The notes under the pieces are model-generated. The model was not told the DNA's origin and made no database searches. It saw only the letters and a program-made list of their open reading frames with translations. Positions 11,311 through 22,100 of a DNA stretch of 64,000 nt are shown piece by piece. The position numbers were made by a program, and so were the translations under genes. Where the stretch lies: NCBI GenBank assembly GCA_038380795.1, contig CM076264.1, positions 7,752,001 through 7,816,000 of the forward strand. Direction: 5' to 3'. This DNA comes from Pyrocephalus nanus. Its lineage: Eukaryota; Chordata; Aves; Passeriformes; Tyrannidae. Each line of letters starts with the position of its first letter. Position 1 is the first letter of the stretch.

Positions 11311-13205
11311 ACGTCCTATCCTGTCCCCCACAAGGTCAAGTGAGGATGCACCATTTCCACACATGCAGCTCTGGGCCAGTCCCAGCTTCCACAAAACACA
11401 CATTCTATCCTGCCCAGATGGCAAACACCACACCAAAACCTCTCAGTTATGCTGCCCAAAGAGCACACACAGAAGAAAGACAGCCCTGGATCTCTGCAGC
11501 TCCTCCTCTGTCCTCCCATCGTGATGGGAAACATCAAAACACGTCTGAAATCTGGTTTTGGCCTCTCCTCAGGAGTTTTGATCTGCTTCAGAAAGGAGAA
11601 AATAAACCAGCCACTACTGACATGAATCTTTTGTATCCACCTTCCCTTTCCATGATGGTGTGATTACATAAAGTTTTGCTAAATCGGGCTTTCCCAAAAT
11701 ACTGCTACTTCACGCCCATTGCCCCAGCTTCTTGCTTTGGCGATGTAAATTAGAACTAGTGTGGTTTGTCCCATCCTCAGACAACATGTTACAAGACCAG
11801 ACTTCTGCTTTTCTGAAAGGACTATCCATGTGCAAGCTGAAAAGGGCCCAAACACATCTCTTTCTAGAAATCATTACACTGGCTGTTCTGAATGACCATT
11901 AGGACTGGCTGAAACTATTACTGTAAATGGGCTTCCAACTACAAAGTTTCACAGGGAATAGCTGCATTTTTTGGAGCAGGAATAGGCAGTTAAAGTCTTT
12001 CAGTTCATGACTACTTCCTTTTTTTTTTTTCTTTTTTTTTTTTGCTATTAGAAGAAAGCTTTCATATTTCTGTGGCACTTTCTTTTTAAACCTCTGTGAA
12101 AGGAACATCTTCATTAAGACCGGCCATGAAACAGCCACTAATGGGAATGCTCAATTTTAAGATCCTCCTTTAAGGGATAGATTTACACTCTGAGGCAAAC
12201 CACACAGGCATTTAAAAGATTTTCAAAACCAGGGCACAGAAAGCTGAGGAACCTTGGAATCTGTGAAAATCTGACTCCCAATTTGTAATGCTGAGATGAC
12301 TTAAAACCAAGATTTTTATTAAGAAAAAATGAATTCTGACTTTTAACTGGTGTTAAAAGAATCTGGTAGTCCCACAACAGCAGCATTAAAGAAGAGAAAG
12401 ATACAAAGAAAGTACATAAGAGAGGAGGGTAATAGGTTTAAAGGAGAAAATCCAACAGGTTTAAATATAAATGTACTATGAGATGTTATTCCTGCTTGTT
12501 CCCTTACTTTGTAGGTCTTGTTCTGCTATACTTCTGTAGAAAATGAATGCTCTGAACCTCTTCAAACCATTCAGTCTTAATAGTAAAAGTAATTTTCTCA
12601 GGTGGACACTGAACATCTGCAATTACAGTTTATTTTGCTGATGAAATTTTTTTTTAAGACAAGAATGGTAAGAGACATCAGGTAAGGAAGAACAGCACAG
12701 TATGTCTTCTAAGCTTGACTCCAGCAGCTTTGCAGAAGACCCAGAGACACTAAATGGTATTTTTCTGTTAAAATGTCAGGGAGGTTTATTTCAAATGAAC
12801 TTTAGCCGGGGGTAATGAAAAATAATGAAAATATTCTAAGTGTGGTCAGGCAGCTACTGCTATTCTCATTCACAAGATCTATTTAAGCTCTAGCACAGTT
12901 GGCTTTGGGCTGGCAAAAGCACAAGAATTATCTTCTGTGAAAGACTGAAACTTTTACTATCTAATTTTCATTCCCATTCACTCCATGCCTGCTTTAAAAA
13001 AAAATAAAAAATATACCCTACTTAATAATTAGGGTATTTTTATTATAAAAGAATACTCTTAAGGTCCCTCTCTTGTTTGACACAAAGACTGAGTAAGCAT
13101 CATGCCATTCATGATAGATTAGCTCTACAGACAGGAATCGGTAGCCAAAAATTAACTTTTTTTTTTTTTTTTAAACATTTGTCTTTAAGCCCACTGATGT
13201 CAACA
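11311..13205. other. Unassigned non-coding DNA
   Basis: The first 350 bases are GC-richer and give overlapping open frames on both strands (up to 107 codons, plus, 11340-11663) with no recognisable domain. A T-rich tract lies at 12019-12043. A small AT-rich hairpin lies at about 13002-13044, with arms built on TACCCTA/TAGGGTA. No gene is supported. Confidence 0.55.
12019..12043. repeat. Poly(T) tract with one interruption
   Basis: Twelve T, one C and twelve T. This is low-complexity sequence. A further T run lies near 13158-13172. Confidence 0.9.
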
Positions 13206-13265
13206 TATCACAGAATCAATTAGATTGCAAAAGACATCTGGGATCATCAAGTCTAACCTTTGACC
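13206..13265 (-). mobile_element. CR1 LINE 3' tail remnant
   Basis: The plus strand reads ATCACAGAATCAATTAGATT, then GCAAAAGACATCTGGGATCA, then TCAAGTCTAACC. This is the reverse complement of a CR1-type 3' end (GGTTGGACT..GATGATC..GGTCTTTTCCAA..GATTCTATGATTC). Only the final 60 bases remain, and they are diverged. Confidence 0.6.
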
Positions 13266-16200
13266 TCTCCAGAAAATTCTGTTGGATTTGGGTTTTCTTT
13301 TTCTGGGAGAAGCAGGGGTTGGTGGTTTTTTTATTTTTGTGGGTTTTTTTTCAATTTATCGAGATATTTCAATGAGCAACATCAACATTTAAAACTCCTG
13401 GGAGATGTTTTTTCTCTGCTGAAGCAGTTGTTCATAAACTCCTATACTTATTTAGAAGTGGACTTGTATTTTTTTTTAATACTTTCTACACATCTATTAA
13501 AAGTATACTAGAGACCAGCATCAAAATATGATAAGTGAATGACATGGAAGATATGATAAAATACTTTTTTTTTATTATTGAGGAGACATGAACAACAGAA
13601 AAGGTTGATCTCTGGTATACAGGCAGTTCATGGGAGGTCACCTTATCGCTGCAATATAATTTTGCCTTGGTTTGGTTGAACTTTCCCAACATCTTTATGA
13701 TAAACAAAACAATTTTTCCATTACTAAAGGCCACTGACCTGACAGCTCAGGGTCTCAGGACTTGTCTGGGTTGTCTTTGCTTGAGCTGATTTTAGCCTTA
13801 AAAAAAGGTCACTGCATGATTGCAGCCTCTCATTGCTCAGGTAAAACCTGCTGTAGAACAAAAAGAGAATGGTTAGGAAACAACGACAAAAGCAAGTATG
13901 TGAACTCTGTTCGAAAAAACTTCCAAAAATAAAGCCCAAGAAGGCACAAGTCCATGGAGGAAGGGACTATCAGCATTTTTCTTCTCCCAAAGCAGGGAAG
14001 AAATTCCCTGAGACAGGACCACACACCTCCCAGTGACAACTTCAGGATGCCAATGGCTTGACCTGAGGCCCTCTCTTTTTCAGGAAGGCTGAAGCTACCA
14101 GTTTTTAGACCCAAAGGGGCTGTACACATCCCCAGAGAAAAGGGTTTTCTAAAAAGAATTTTTCTATTTCCCTGAAAAGCAATTTAACTGTACTACTAGG
14201 TTTTTCCTACATTAATTTGAATTACTAATATATATTATTGTATTAAGTGAATCAGTCTATTACATTGTTAAATCATGAACTGGAGTAACAAAAATTTCCC
14301 AGTTCCACTGGTGACTGTGATCCTGTTTTGCCATACAAAGTTTTGAGTATAATAAGCATGAAGCATGATCACTACATATATACATATATATATACACACA
14401 TATATACATACCAAATAAAAATCAAACACCAAAGTGAACAGAGCTCAGAACCATGTCTTTATTCCCAACTGACAGGGAATATTAGAAAATGAAAAGACAC
14501 GTGTGATCACCTGTAGTTCTTCATTCACAAGTGTATTTACTCTGTTGTAACTTTGCAGAAATATTTTTGCCAGTTTCAGCTGTAACAGGGAGTTTATTTT
14601 ATCTGTAAACAAGAATGATGACATAAAACACTAGCAACATCATAGTTACTGCAATCTGTCCTAGAAGCACCAAATGAGTTTTCATCATCAAATCTTTCCA
14701 GACAGAAAGCGACCTGTATTTTGTACAAAGTATTTAGCTGAATACAGTCAAACTGGTGAATTTTCAAAGGTACTCAGTGCTCATTTTATAGAAGTGAACT
14801 TTAAGGGATAATTTTGTGGGAACACACATATTCTACCTATGCTTCTGAGAAAGTGAAGCTTTGTGAGCACTTCTTTCCTTTTTTTGTTGCACTTAGTGTG
14901 TGTAACAGACAAGCTTTTGGTGCATACAAGGCCTTCTTTAGATCGAAAATAAAAGCAATAAACTCAAAGTTGAGAATAATTATGTTATTTAACCAATTTC
15001 AAAGAAAATGGTGGTTATTACCAGCAGAGCAGAGGGAAACATCAGCAAGTGAAGCAGTAACAAGTTCAGTAGGTCTAGTGGGACTGAGAGGTCAGGCAGA
15101 GGTGCCACCTGCAGAGAAAGCCCAGATAGGAGGGAGCCAGCATCTCGATGGTTTTTAATGTCAAGTGCAGCTGTGAATGTTACTATGGATATATTTTTGG
15201 TAGTTATTCCTTAAGGATCGGGCTGAAAGACCAGAAATGCAGTCTTCCTTTTCTGAGATACTGTTCTTTTTGCTGGTAAGTTGACATATTTTACCTTCAT
15301 AAATTAATTCTAGAAGGTCATGCTGGTGGCTATCTGATTTTGTCTGTGGAGCATCCATAGGGGTCTTTCGGTGCAGAATAGGAAACTGCCTTTCTGATAG
15401 CTTTGCTGTGAGAGACACCTAATGCTTGGAAATGTATGCTAGAAGTTTTGCATATTTTCAGCTGGTTCAGACTGGTATCACCTGGTGCACGTTCACCCCT
15501 GAAGGTGAGTTCAAACAAGCCTAGCAAAGCCACTTCAATTCCAGGAGAAGGGCTCAAATCGTGCCCAGGATTCTTGGTATGCTTCAAATAACTGCCAGTT
15601 TTGTTAAAGCAAATATATTGGTCTTACTGAAAGTAGATGGTGTTCTTTCTGCTTTATGAGACACCAACACCAGTTTGGAAACTTTGCTAGAGACAGCTGA
15701 AGGTGCTGCATTTATTAAATTGATGTGCTTAAGATAATTGTTCTAAAATTAAAATCACAACCTATTTCAAAATCTGATTCAGGGTTTTTAAAAGAAAATA
15801 GATCAAAAAACTCCCCACCCCACTCTGCCTTACACTGGATTAAAGATATTCAAAATGAAAAGTGTTTTGAATAGAGGAGATTTTCCCTTTGAAAATCCTA
15901 TTTGGACAGCAGTTTTCTGTTTTAAAATCAGAAGACTCAGAACTCACATTTTTTTCATTAGCTTCTCCATCAGAAGCCTTATCAGAAATTCTCCTAACAA
16001 CCCTATTAGCAACACATATGCAATCATCATCACGCTATATTTAATTGGGACAGATACAAGAGTCATAGCTGTTTCCGTGAGTGTTTCAAGCTAAATTACA
16101 TTTTTGATTGAGTTACTTGAGTGGCAAATCTCCATTAGGGAGTTATATATTACATGCTGTGTTATCACTTTCAGAAAAGCAAAAACTGCATTCAGCATTA

Positions 16201-18115
16201 ATATAGCTCTCTAACAAATAGGTTTTTGTATGATTTCACTAAATAATTTCTATTTGAATATTCCCCTCCCCAAAAAAAACCCAAACAAATGAAAAAAAAA
16301 ACCAACAAAAAACCCTACAACTCAATAGCATTCACTATTTAAAGTATTATGGTAAAAGTCACCCTTTTTAATAAATAGTTTGCTTGAGTATACTTCAAGT
16401 ACAACACAAATAAATAAATACACTTCTTTTAATCCTTGCAACTAATCTATGTTAGTTTATAAGTAATAATTCTGCTAAAATGAGAAGAAAGAAGATTGGA
16501 TTACAAGTCCTTTTCCAAAAGAGCCAAATGTGTATATATAGAAAAAGCGTTAAAAAGATGAACTTTATATTAAAGAAAGCAGTATCAGTACATTTACCAT
16601 ATAAATATACTTCTAAATCCATTCTTTGGTGAATGGTTACAGACTGAAAAAGATCCATATCAAGTTAATGAACTCTACTCTGCTGACTTACAGAAAAGAA
16701 TATAAAATAGAAAAATCTACATATATTATTTCAAACTGCTTATTAGATAGACTTATCTATAATATATATATATTAGGCACAAATTACATTAAAATAACAT
16801 TTACAGAACTGCAAAGGAAAAGTTTCACAAGTTAGAGAATGGAAGGGGGGACTGAAAAAAAAAATTAAGGTTGCCTGAGTAACCTCAACTCACCCCTTCT
16901 GCTTAGGCTGTATTTTGCGATTTTTATTTAAATCATCCTATGACATAGCAAATGATGGAAGCCAATGCAGAAGAACAACGGCAGGAAGTTAGGAGGCATG
17001 GTGCAAGGACAGATCACTGATATTCACCCTTAAGCAGGTACAAGCATGATGCTACAGTACAGTCTGAAGCCAGCAGAAAATACTTCGGCTTCATTAAATC
17101 CCAGACCTAGAAACCCGTCAAAGGAATTTGTGGTTTGTAATTCCCAAAGTACAACATAATTAGGCTCAGTCTAATCTGCTTAATGTCATATGTGATTCAT
17201 TGCCACTGTCTAGGTTGAATAAAAACCCCAAATTCCCAGAACTGTTGTGATAAATCAGTGCCTAAAAGGTGGGGGGGTTAGAAACACAAAGAAGAGGCTT
17301 CAAAGAGTTGATAAGTTTTTTTGAGGAGCATGGCCACCAATTTGCTGAGAGGGAAAGCTAATGGGTCTGGGCAAAAGGGCTTTAAATTAGCAAGAAAAAA
17401 TAAGGTATTCAGAAATGAGACAGGAAGAAAAAGAAAAAAAAACCAGCCAGTACACAAGAAAATCAGTAAGAAAGATGCATCAATAGAAGGGAGAATAGAG
17501 GGCACCAAACTGGGATTCAGTAGGCAGGTAATTTACCATGTTCCTAGAAAATGGCAAGAGAGATAAAAGTAAAACTCAGTGAAATAAAATAATGAGAAGT
17601 ACATCCAAGGCTGTATGATATCCCTGTTCCAGTGAATGAAGGTGTTCTGTTTGGGACAGTAACAGAAAAACTCAGGAAATCTTACTGTGGGATAAAAGTA
17701 AGTAATTGAAATGTTAGTGGAGGAGAGCCCATGAGAAAGAGCAGTGACTACTACATATGTACACTCAGGAAGCATTCCCTACTCCAAGGCAGCCATGGAA
17801 GTAGGAAGGAAAATTATGCCTTTAAATTTCTGGGGGGAAATAAAAGCAGAGAGAGAAAGAAAGGTTTCTTTAAAGATTACCAGTAAAACACATATGAGAT
17901 GAAGTCCTGAAGTATGAGCACATACTGAAATTAGCTGAAGAATTACTAAAAGCTATACTAGTTGTAGTATAGAATGCATCTTAGAAAATAGAAATATACA
18001 GAGTAGAACCAATTATTCTCACATTCATTCATAAGGCATAGTTCCCATGCACAGTGCAGGGAAATCCATCAAACTCCCACTGGCATTGCCAGAATTCAGT
18101 GAGGCAGTATCTACA
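13266..18115. other. Unassigned AT-rich non-coding DNA
   Basis: No gene or large repeat is recognised. A TA/CA dinucleotide tract lies at 14373-14410. Open frames reach 114 codons (plus, 14814-15158) without a recognisable domain. The interval at about 15.85-16.2 kb is free of simple repeats and could be conserved non-coding sequence, but that is a guess without an alignment. Confidence 0.5.
14373..14410. repeat. (TA/CA)n microsatellite
   Basis: An alternating purine-pyrimidine tract of TATATACA-type units, about 38 bases long and imperfect. Confidence 0.85.
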
Positions 18116-18230
18116 GGAATGGAATGGAATGGAATGGAATAGAATAGAATAGAATAGAATAGAATAGAATAGAATAGAATAGAATAGAATAGAATAGAAT
18201 AGAATAGAATAGAATAGAATAGAATAGAAT
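18116..18230. repeat. Pentanucleotide microsatellite, 5 GGAAT + 18 AGAAT units
   Basis: Five GGAAT units (18116-18140) are followed by eighteen perfect AGAAT units (18141-18230), 115 bases in all. On the minus strand this reads (ATTCT)18(ATTCC)5. It abuts the 3' end of the minus-strand CR1 exactly where the CR1's ATTCT-type tail should be, so it most likely grew out of that tail. The 5-base period leaves several frames open and gives spurious tyrosine/serine/isoleucine-rich frames, which are not genes. Confidence 0.97.
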
Positions 18231-18655
18231 CCAGCTGGGAAGGGCCTGCAGTGATCACCCACTCCAACTGCCTCTCCAAAAGTTAAAGCCTGTTATTAAG
18301 GGCATTGTTCAAATCCTTGTTGAACACCGACAGGCTTGGAGCATTGACCACCACTCTAGGGAGCCTGTTCCAGTGTCTGACCACCCTCTTGGTGAAGAAA
18401 TGCTTTCTGATGTCAAGTCTAAACCTCCCTTGCTGCAGCTTTGAATTGGTCCCATGTCCTATCACTGGAGAGCAGGGAGAAGAGATCAACACTTCATAGT
18501 CCAATCCTCCAATCTATCCAGATCCCTCTGCAAGGCCTGCTGTCCCTCAAGAGAATCAGCAGCACCTCCTCCCAGTCTGGTAACAAATTCTATAGCATTC
18601 AAATCCTATGAATAGCATTCAAATCCTATATCCAGATCACTGATAATATATATAC
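18231..18655 (-). mobile_element. CR1 LINE, minus strand, 3' part (split by a nested insertion)
   Basis: Read on the minus strand, a 73-codon frame (18504-18283) contains [19 protein letters not shown] followed by [15 protein letters not shown], the C-terminal end of CR1 ORF2. The 3' region continues to the pentamer array at 18230. Further upstream on the same strand, about 18505-18650 matches the ORF2 part that encodes the end of the reverse transcriptase palm in other copies (plus strand: CAGATCCCTCTGCAAGGCCT, GAGAATCAGCAGCACCTCC). It stops near 18650, where another CR1 has inserted, and resumes at about 18894. A 20-base-period duplication lies at 18592-18629. Confidence 0.88.
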
Positions 18656-18685
18656 ATATGTGGAAGAAACTGTTTACCATATACA

Positions 18686-18893
18686 CATCTTCACTGTGAG
18701 GGTGGTGAGGCCCTGGCACAGGTTGCCCAGAGAAGCTGTGGACATTCTCTGGAAGTGTTCAAGGCCAGGTTTGATGGAGCTCTGAGTAATCTGGTCTAGT
18801 GAGAGGTGTCCCTGCCCATGGCAGGGGGGTTGGAACTAGATGATCTTTAAGGTCCCTTCCAATCCAAACCATTCTATTATTCCACGATTCTAT
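18686..18893 (+). mobile_element. CR1 LINE 3' end inserted into an older CR1
   Basis: This plus-strand CR1 3' UTR starts at about TTCACTGTGAGGGTGGTGAG and contains GGCACAGGTTGCCCAGAGAA, GTGTCCCTGCCCATGGCAGG and GGTCCCTTCCAATCC. It ends in ATTCTATTATTCCACGATTC. Only the last 200 bases are present. On both sides lies minus-strand CR1 ORF2 sequence that would be continuous without it, so this is a nested and therefore younger insertion. The 30 bases just before it (18656-18685) are AT-rich and of uncertain origin. Confidence 0.9.
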
Positions 18894-19140
18894 AGGACTG
18901 GACCTAGAATGGAACCCTGAGGAGCACTGCTGGTGATGGGTCAAAAGTCAGATGTAGCCCCGTCCACTACAGGCTCTGTCCTCCAGCCACTTCTTCTCCC
19001 ATCACACTGTGAACCTGCTCATCCCACAGCTGGACAACTTGTCCAGAGGATGCTGGGAGGGACAGTACCAAATGCCTTACTAAAATCCTGAAAAAATACA
19101 TTCACCACCTTCCCTTTATTCACAGGGTAGGAACTGTTGC
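18894..19140 (-). mobile_element. CR1 LINE ORF2 fragment (reverse transcriptase core), minus strand
   Basis: On the minus strand the segment 18966-18900 translates as VDGATSDF*PITSSAPQGSI, then LG. This matches the CR1 reverse transcriptase motif usually written as P-V-T-S-G-V-P-Q-G-S-V-L-G-P. A TGA stop precedes the motif, so the copy is dead. The segment continues to about 19140 with decayed sequence from upstream in the palm domain. It is the other half of the minus-strand element at 18231-18655; both point the same way and abut in element coordinates. Confidence 0.85.
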
Positions 19141-22100
19141 ACAGCAGCATCAGTGTGGAAATGTTGAGGTGATCAGGACAGAAGCACAGTTACAACACAC
19201 ATTGATGAGAAACAGCAAGTGATTTGATGATATTTTAATGTATTTTAATATGTTCCAAAATATTCCTTATGTTATATATGACTAGAGAGATTTCATGGAG
19301 ACCATCCTAAGTAAAATATATCCTAGGGAAAAAAAAAAAAAAGAATCTTTAAATAGAGAGTGGCTGTATCAAAAATAGCCCCAATATCATATGAAAACAC
19401 TGATGATGTGGATCAGCAGTTAAAATATCTGCTGGCATAGCAAACCAAATGCCTGCTTCCAAACAAGAGGGGCACTTTGAGCAACACCATACACTGACTG
19501 TAAGTTTACTACAAGTTTCCAGGAAGATTTTTATTTCAAGAGAAAGCATTGCAAGAAAAAGGGATAAGCATATCAGACTATTTTTGGAAGCACTTGTCTT
19601 AAAGGCTAAAGTTTCACATTGCTTCTATGAGATATCAGAGCTAATCAGCTTAAAAAAACCCCAAACAAGGGTTTGATATTTCCCAGCTCTAACAAGTATC
19701 TGTGTCAACGCCACATTTTCATGTTTGAATAAAGAGATGTCCAGGAAGAAGGGACTTTTTGTGGAAATCAAAAATTATTTTTGGTTTCCTTTTCCTCTCT
19801 CCTATCCCAAATTATTGAAGATTTACTTAGTCTAGAAGCTGAGGGCCACATACACTGAATCAAACAATATATTTTTAATGATGCTTTGGTGTAGGGGTAG
19901 AGAATTGCTTTCCCATTTCTGTAATTGACATAAGCAGATCCTTGGCATTGAATTTATGGTTCAAGTATGTTTTGGAACAGAAAGGAATTCTTCAGATTGA
20001 TTTGTACAGTCCTGCCACCTGCCATATCTGTAGGTGAAATTGTAGCTACAGTGGCCCATAAATATCTCCTGATCCCATAAAATCTGCCCTTCCTAAAGAC
20101 AAGATTCTCCAGAGGGATCAAATTTTTATCTTGTTGTGTTCCAAAATCTACACAACTTCTTCAAATAGCTGGAATATTTTCCATGTGCAAGCATTTCCCA
20201 CTAGAAATTCATCTTTATTCCCCTAAAATTTATATTTATTCTAGGTTATGAAATTTTTCTAAAAACATCTGAGATTTCCTTGGCTCTGTTTGCATCACGC
20301 TCACTTTTCTCTCTTCTCTGCTATCAGACATATTCTTAATTTTCAAGTTAATAGCGTCAACTAATAGTTTTGAATTAGACCTCATTTTTGTGACAGAATT
20401 CCACTTTAAAATGCCCCTGCACAGTGACCTGGTCACAGCCCTATATGAACTCAGGAAAGGCTATGACCTCTTGCAGTTGTCCCTTATTGTGACCTCCTTA
20501 ATTGCACATATTAGGAGACACCAGTGAGTTAATAGCCATCAATCTCTTTATTCTGTTCACTTTTTAAGGTCTTATGGCAGACTGCACAAGACACCAGAGA
20601 GTTGATTTTTACTTCTAGATCAATGGCACTTAAACATATTGAATATTCTCATAAATACACAGCAGTGTGATATCCCATCAAACTGATAATGAAAAATACT
20701 ACTGTGTGTTATCCCTTGTATGTAATGTCTGTGTAGAATCACTGATGTACTATCTGTATTTTTGCAAGATGAACCTCAGCAAAGTCATTACTAAGAGAAG
20801 ATCAATAATGTTCTCCCTGTTTAGGGCTCACACTCAGATAATGTTTTGATAAATTAAGAAGCTGCAGGTTGTTCCACCGGATACAGGCTCTATCCCAACC
20901 AGCATTTTGACCAAAATCCAAGCACTGGCAGACTGCATTTCATCTGTTCCTACTCTATCAGTTCTCCTTATTGCTGTCTATATTCTTGCATATTTATTAG
21001 GCTATGTTTCCTCAATAACAAATTGTAGTAGAGTAGAATATTTAGTGCACTGATTTTTTAAAACACATGCCAAAAGACTTAAAATTGGTGAAAGTGATTA
21101 TACACAAATCAATCTAACCTGGCTGTTCTGTGTTTGTTAAGACAAAGTTATATTAGTAGGAGTAAGAAAAGGACTTACTTTCTTCTGAGGGATAACCTTT
21201 GCTCATCCTGCTATTTCTACCTGCACATTTAGCTTCAGGTTATTCTTCTAGGCAACTAGAAAAAAAAAAAAGGATTTTTAATCTCTGATTAGCAGAATTT
21301 AGTTTGAAATATATGGGTCTTTGCATATATTTTCAAAACCATGAAAAAAAACTCTTTAGAAGAGTTGGTCTTAGAGACAAGTGTTAAGCCACTGAGTTGT
21401 ATGGTATATTATTCACTAAATTATTTCATGACATTAGCAATTTGAAATCTTCTAAAAAATCAATTTATAAAAATGCTTCTCTTTCTTAGGTTCTTACTTT
21501 TTCACAGTAGTTCTGAAAATCAAATATTTTATTTCTATTTCCTCTGCAGAGAAATTCCATAAAAAGGTGTTGAGTGACCTTTTTTTGTCACTGTACAATT
21601 ATTATAGGTTTTTTTGAGATACAGTTCACATATATATTCAGTCCACTGCAACTTAATTTATGCTCAGAGGCTTTGAGTTTCTATATTTTATAAATAGGAA
21701 ACTGGCAGTCAACTGCCTTGATGCAACAAGTGCAGACTGACTTAAATCTTTATCTCAGAGTGGAGAGCTAGCAACTCTTCCTACTTATATTATCCCACAT
21801 GCATTCTCTGCGAAGACAGTAAAGAAGCACAGAGGACCTATTTCACCAGGGGAAAACACCATATTTTTGTCCAAAGGCAGATTTCAGACATCCTTTATAC
21901 CTATCAACCTGTAAAGATACTTCACAGGCTCAAATTCTGTTTTCAGGTGGGCCAAGGGAATTCTGACCCTAAAATACTAACAAAGATTAATGAACAAGTG
22001 ATGCACAAACTGAATTCATGGTAAATATAGGTGTTTGCAAACCTGGCAACATGGGGGCTGCTGTAATTCATCTGTTCATCCCTGCCCTGTGGTTGTACTA

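Noticed and set aside
13002..13044. AT-rich hairpin with TACCCTA/TAGGGTA arms
   Set aside because: The stem is mostly A/T homopolymer extended around a 7-base core, which is easily produced by chance in AT-rich DNA.
18116..18230. Regular direct repeats considered as a CRISPR array
   Set aside because: Units are 5 bases long with no spacers; this is a microsatellite.
18025..18279. Minus-strand frames rich in repeated Tyr-Ser-Ile-Leu-Phe
   Set aside because: They are translation of the AGAAT/GGAAT pentamer array, which has no stop codon in these frames. Not a repeat protein.
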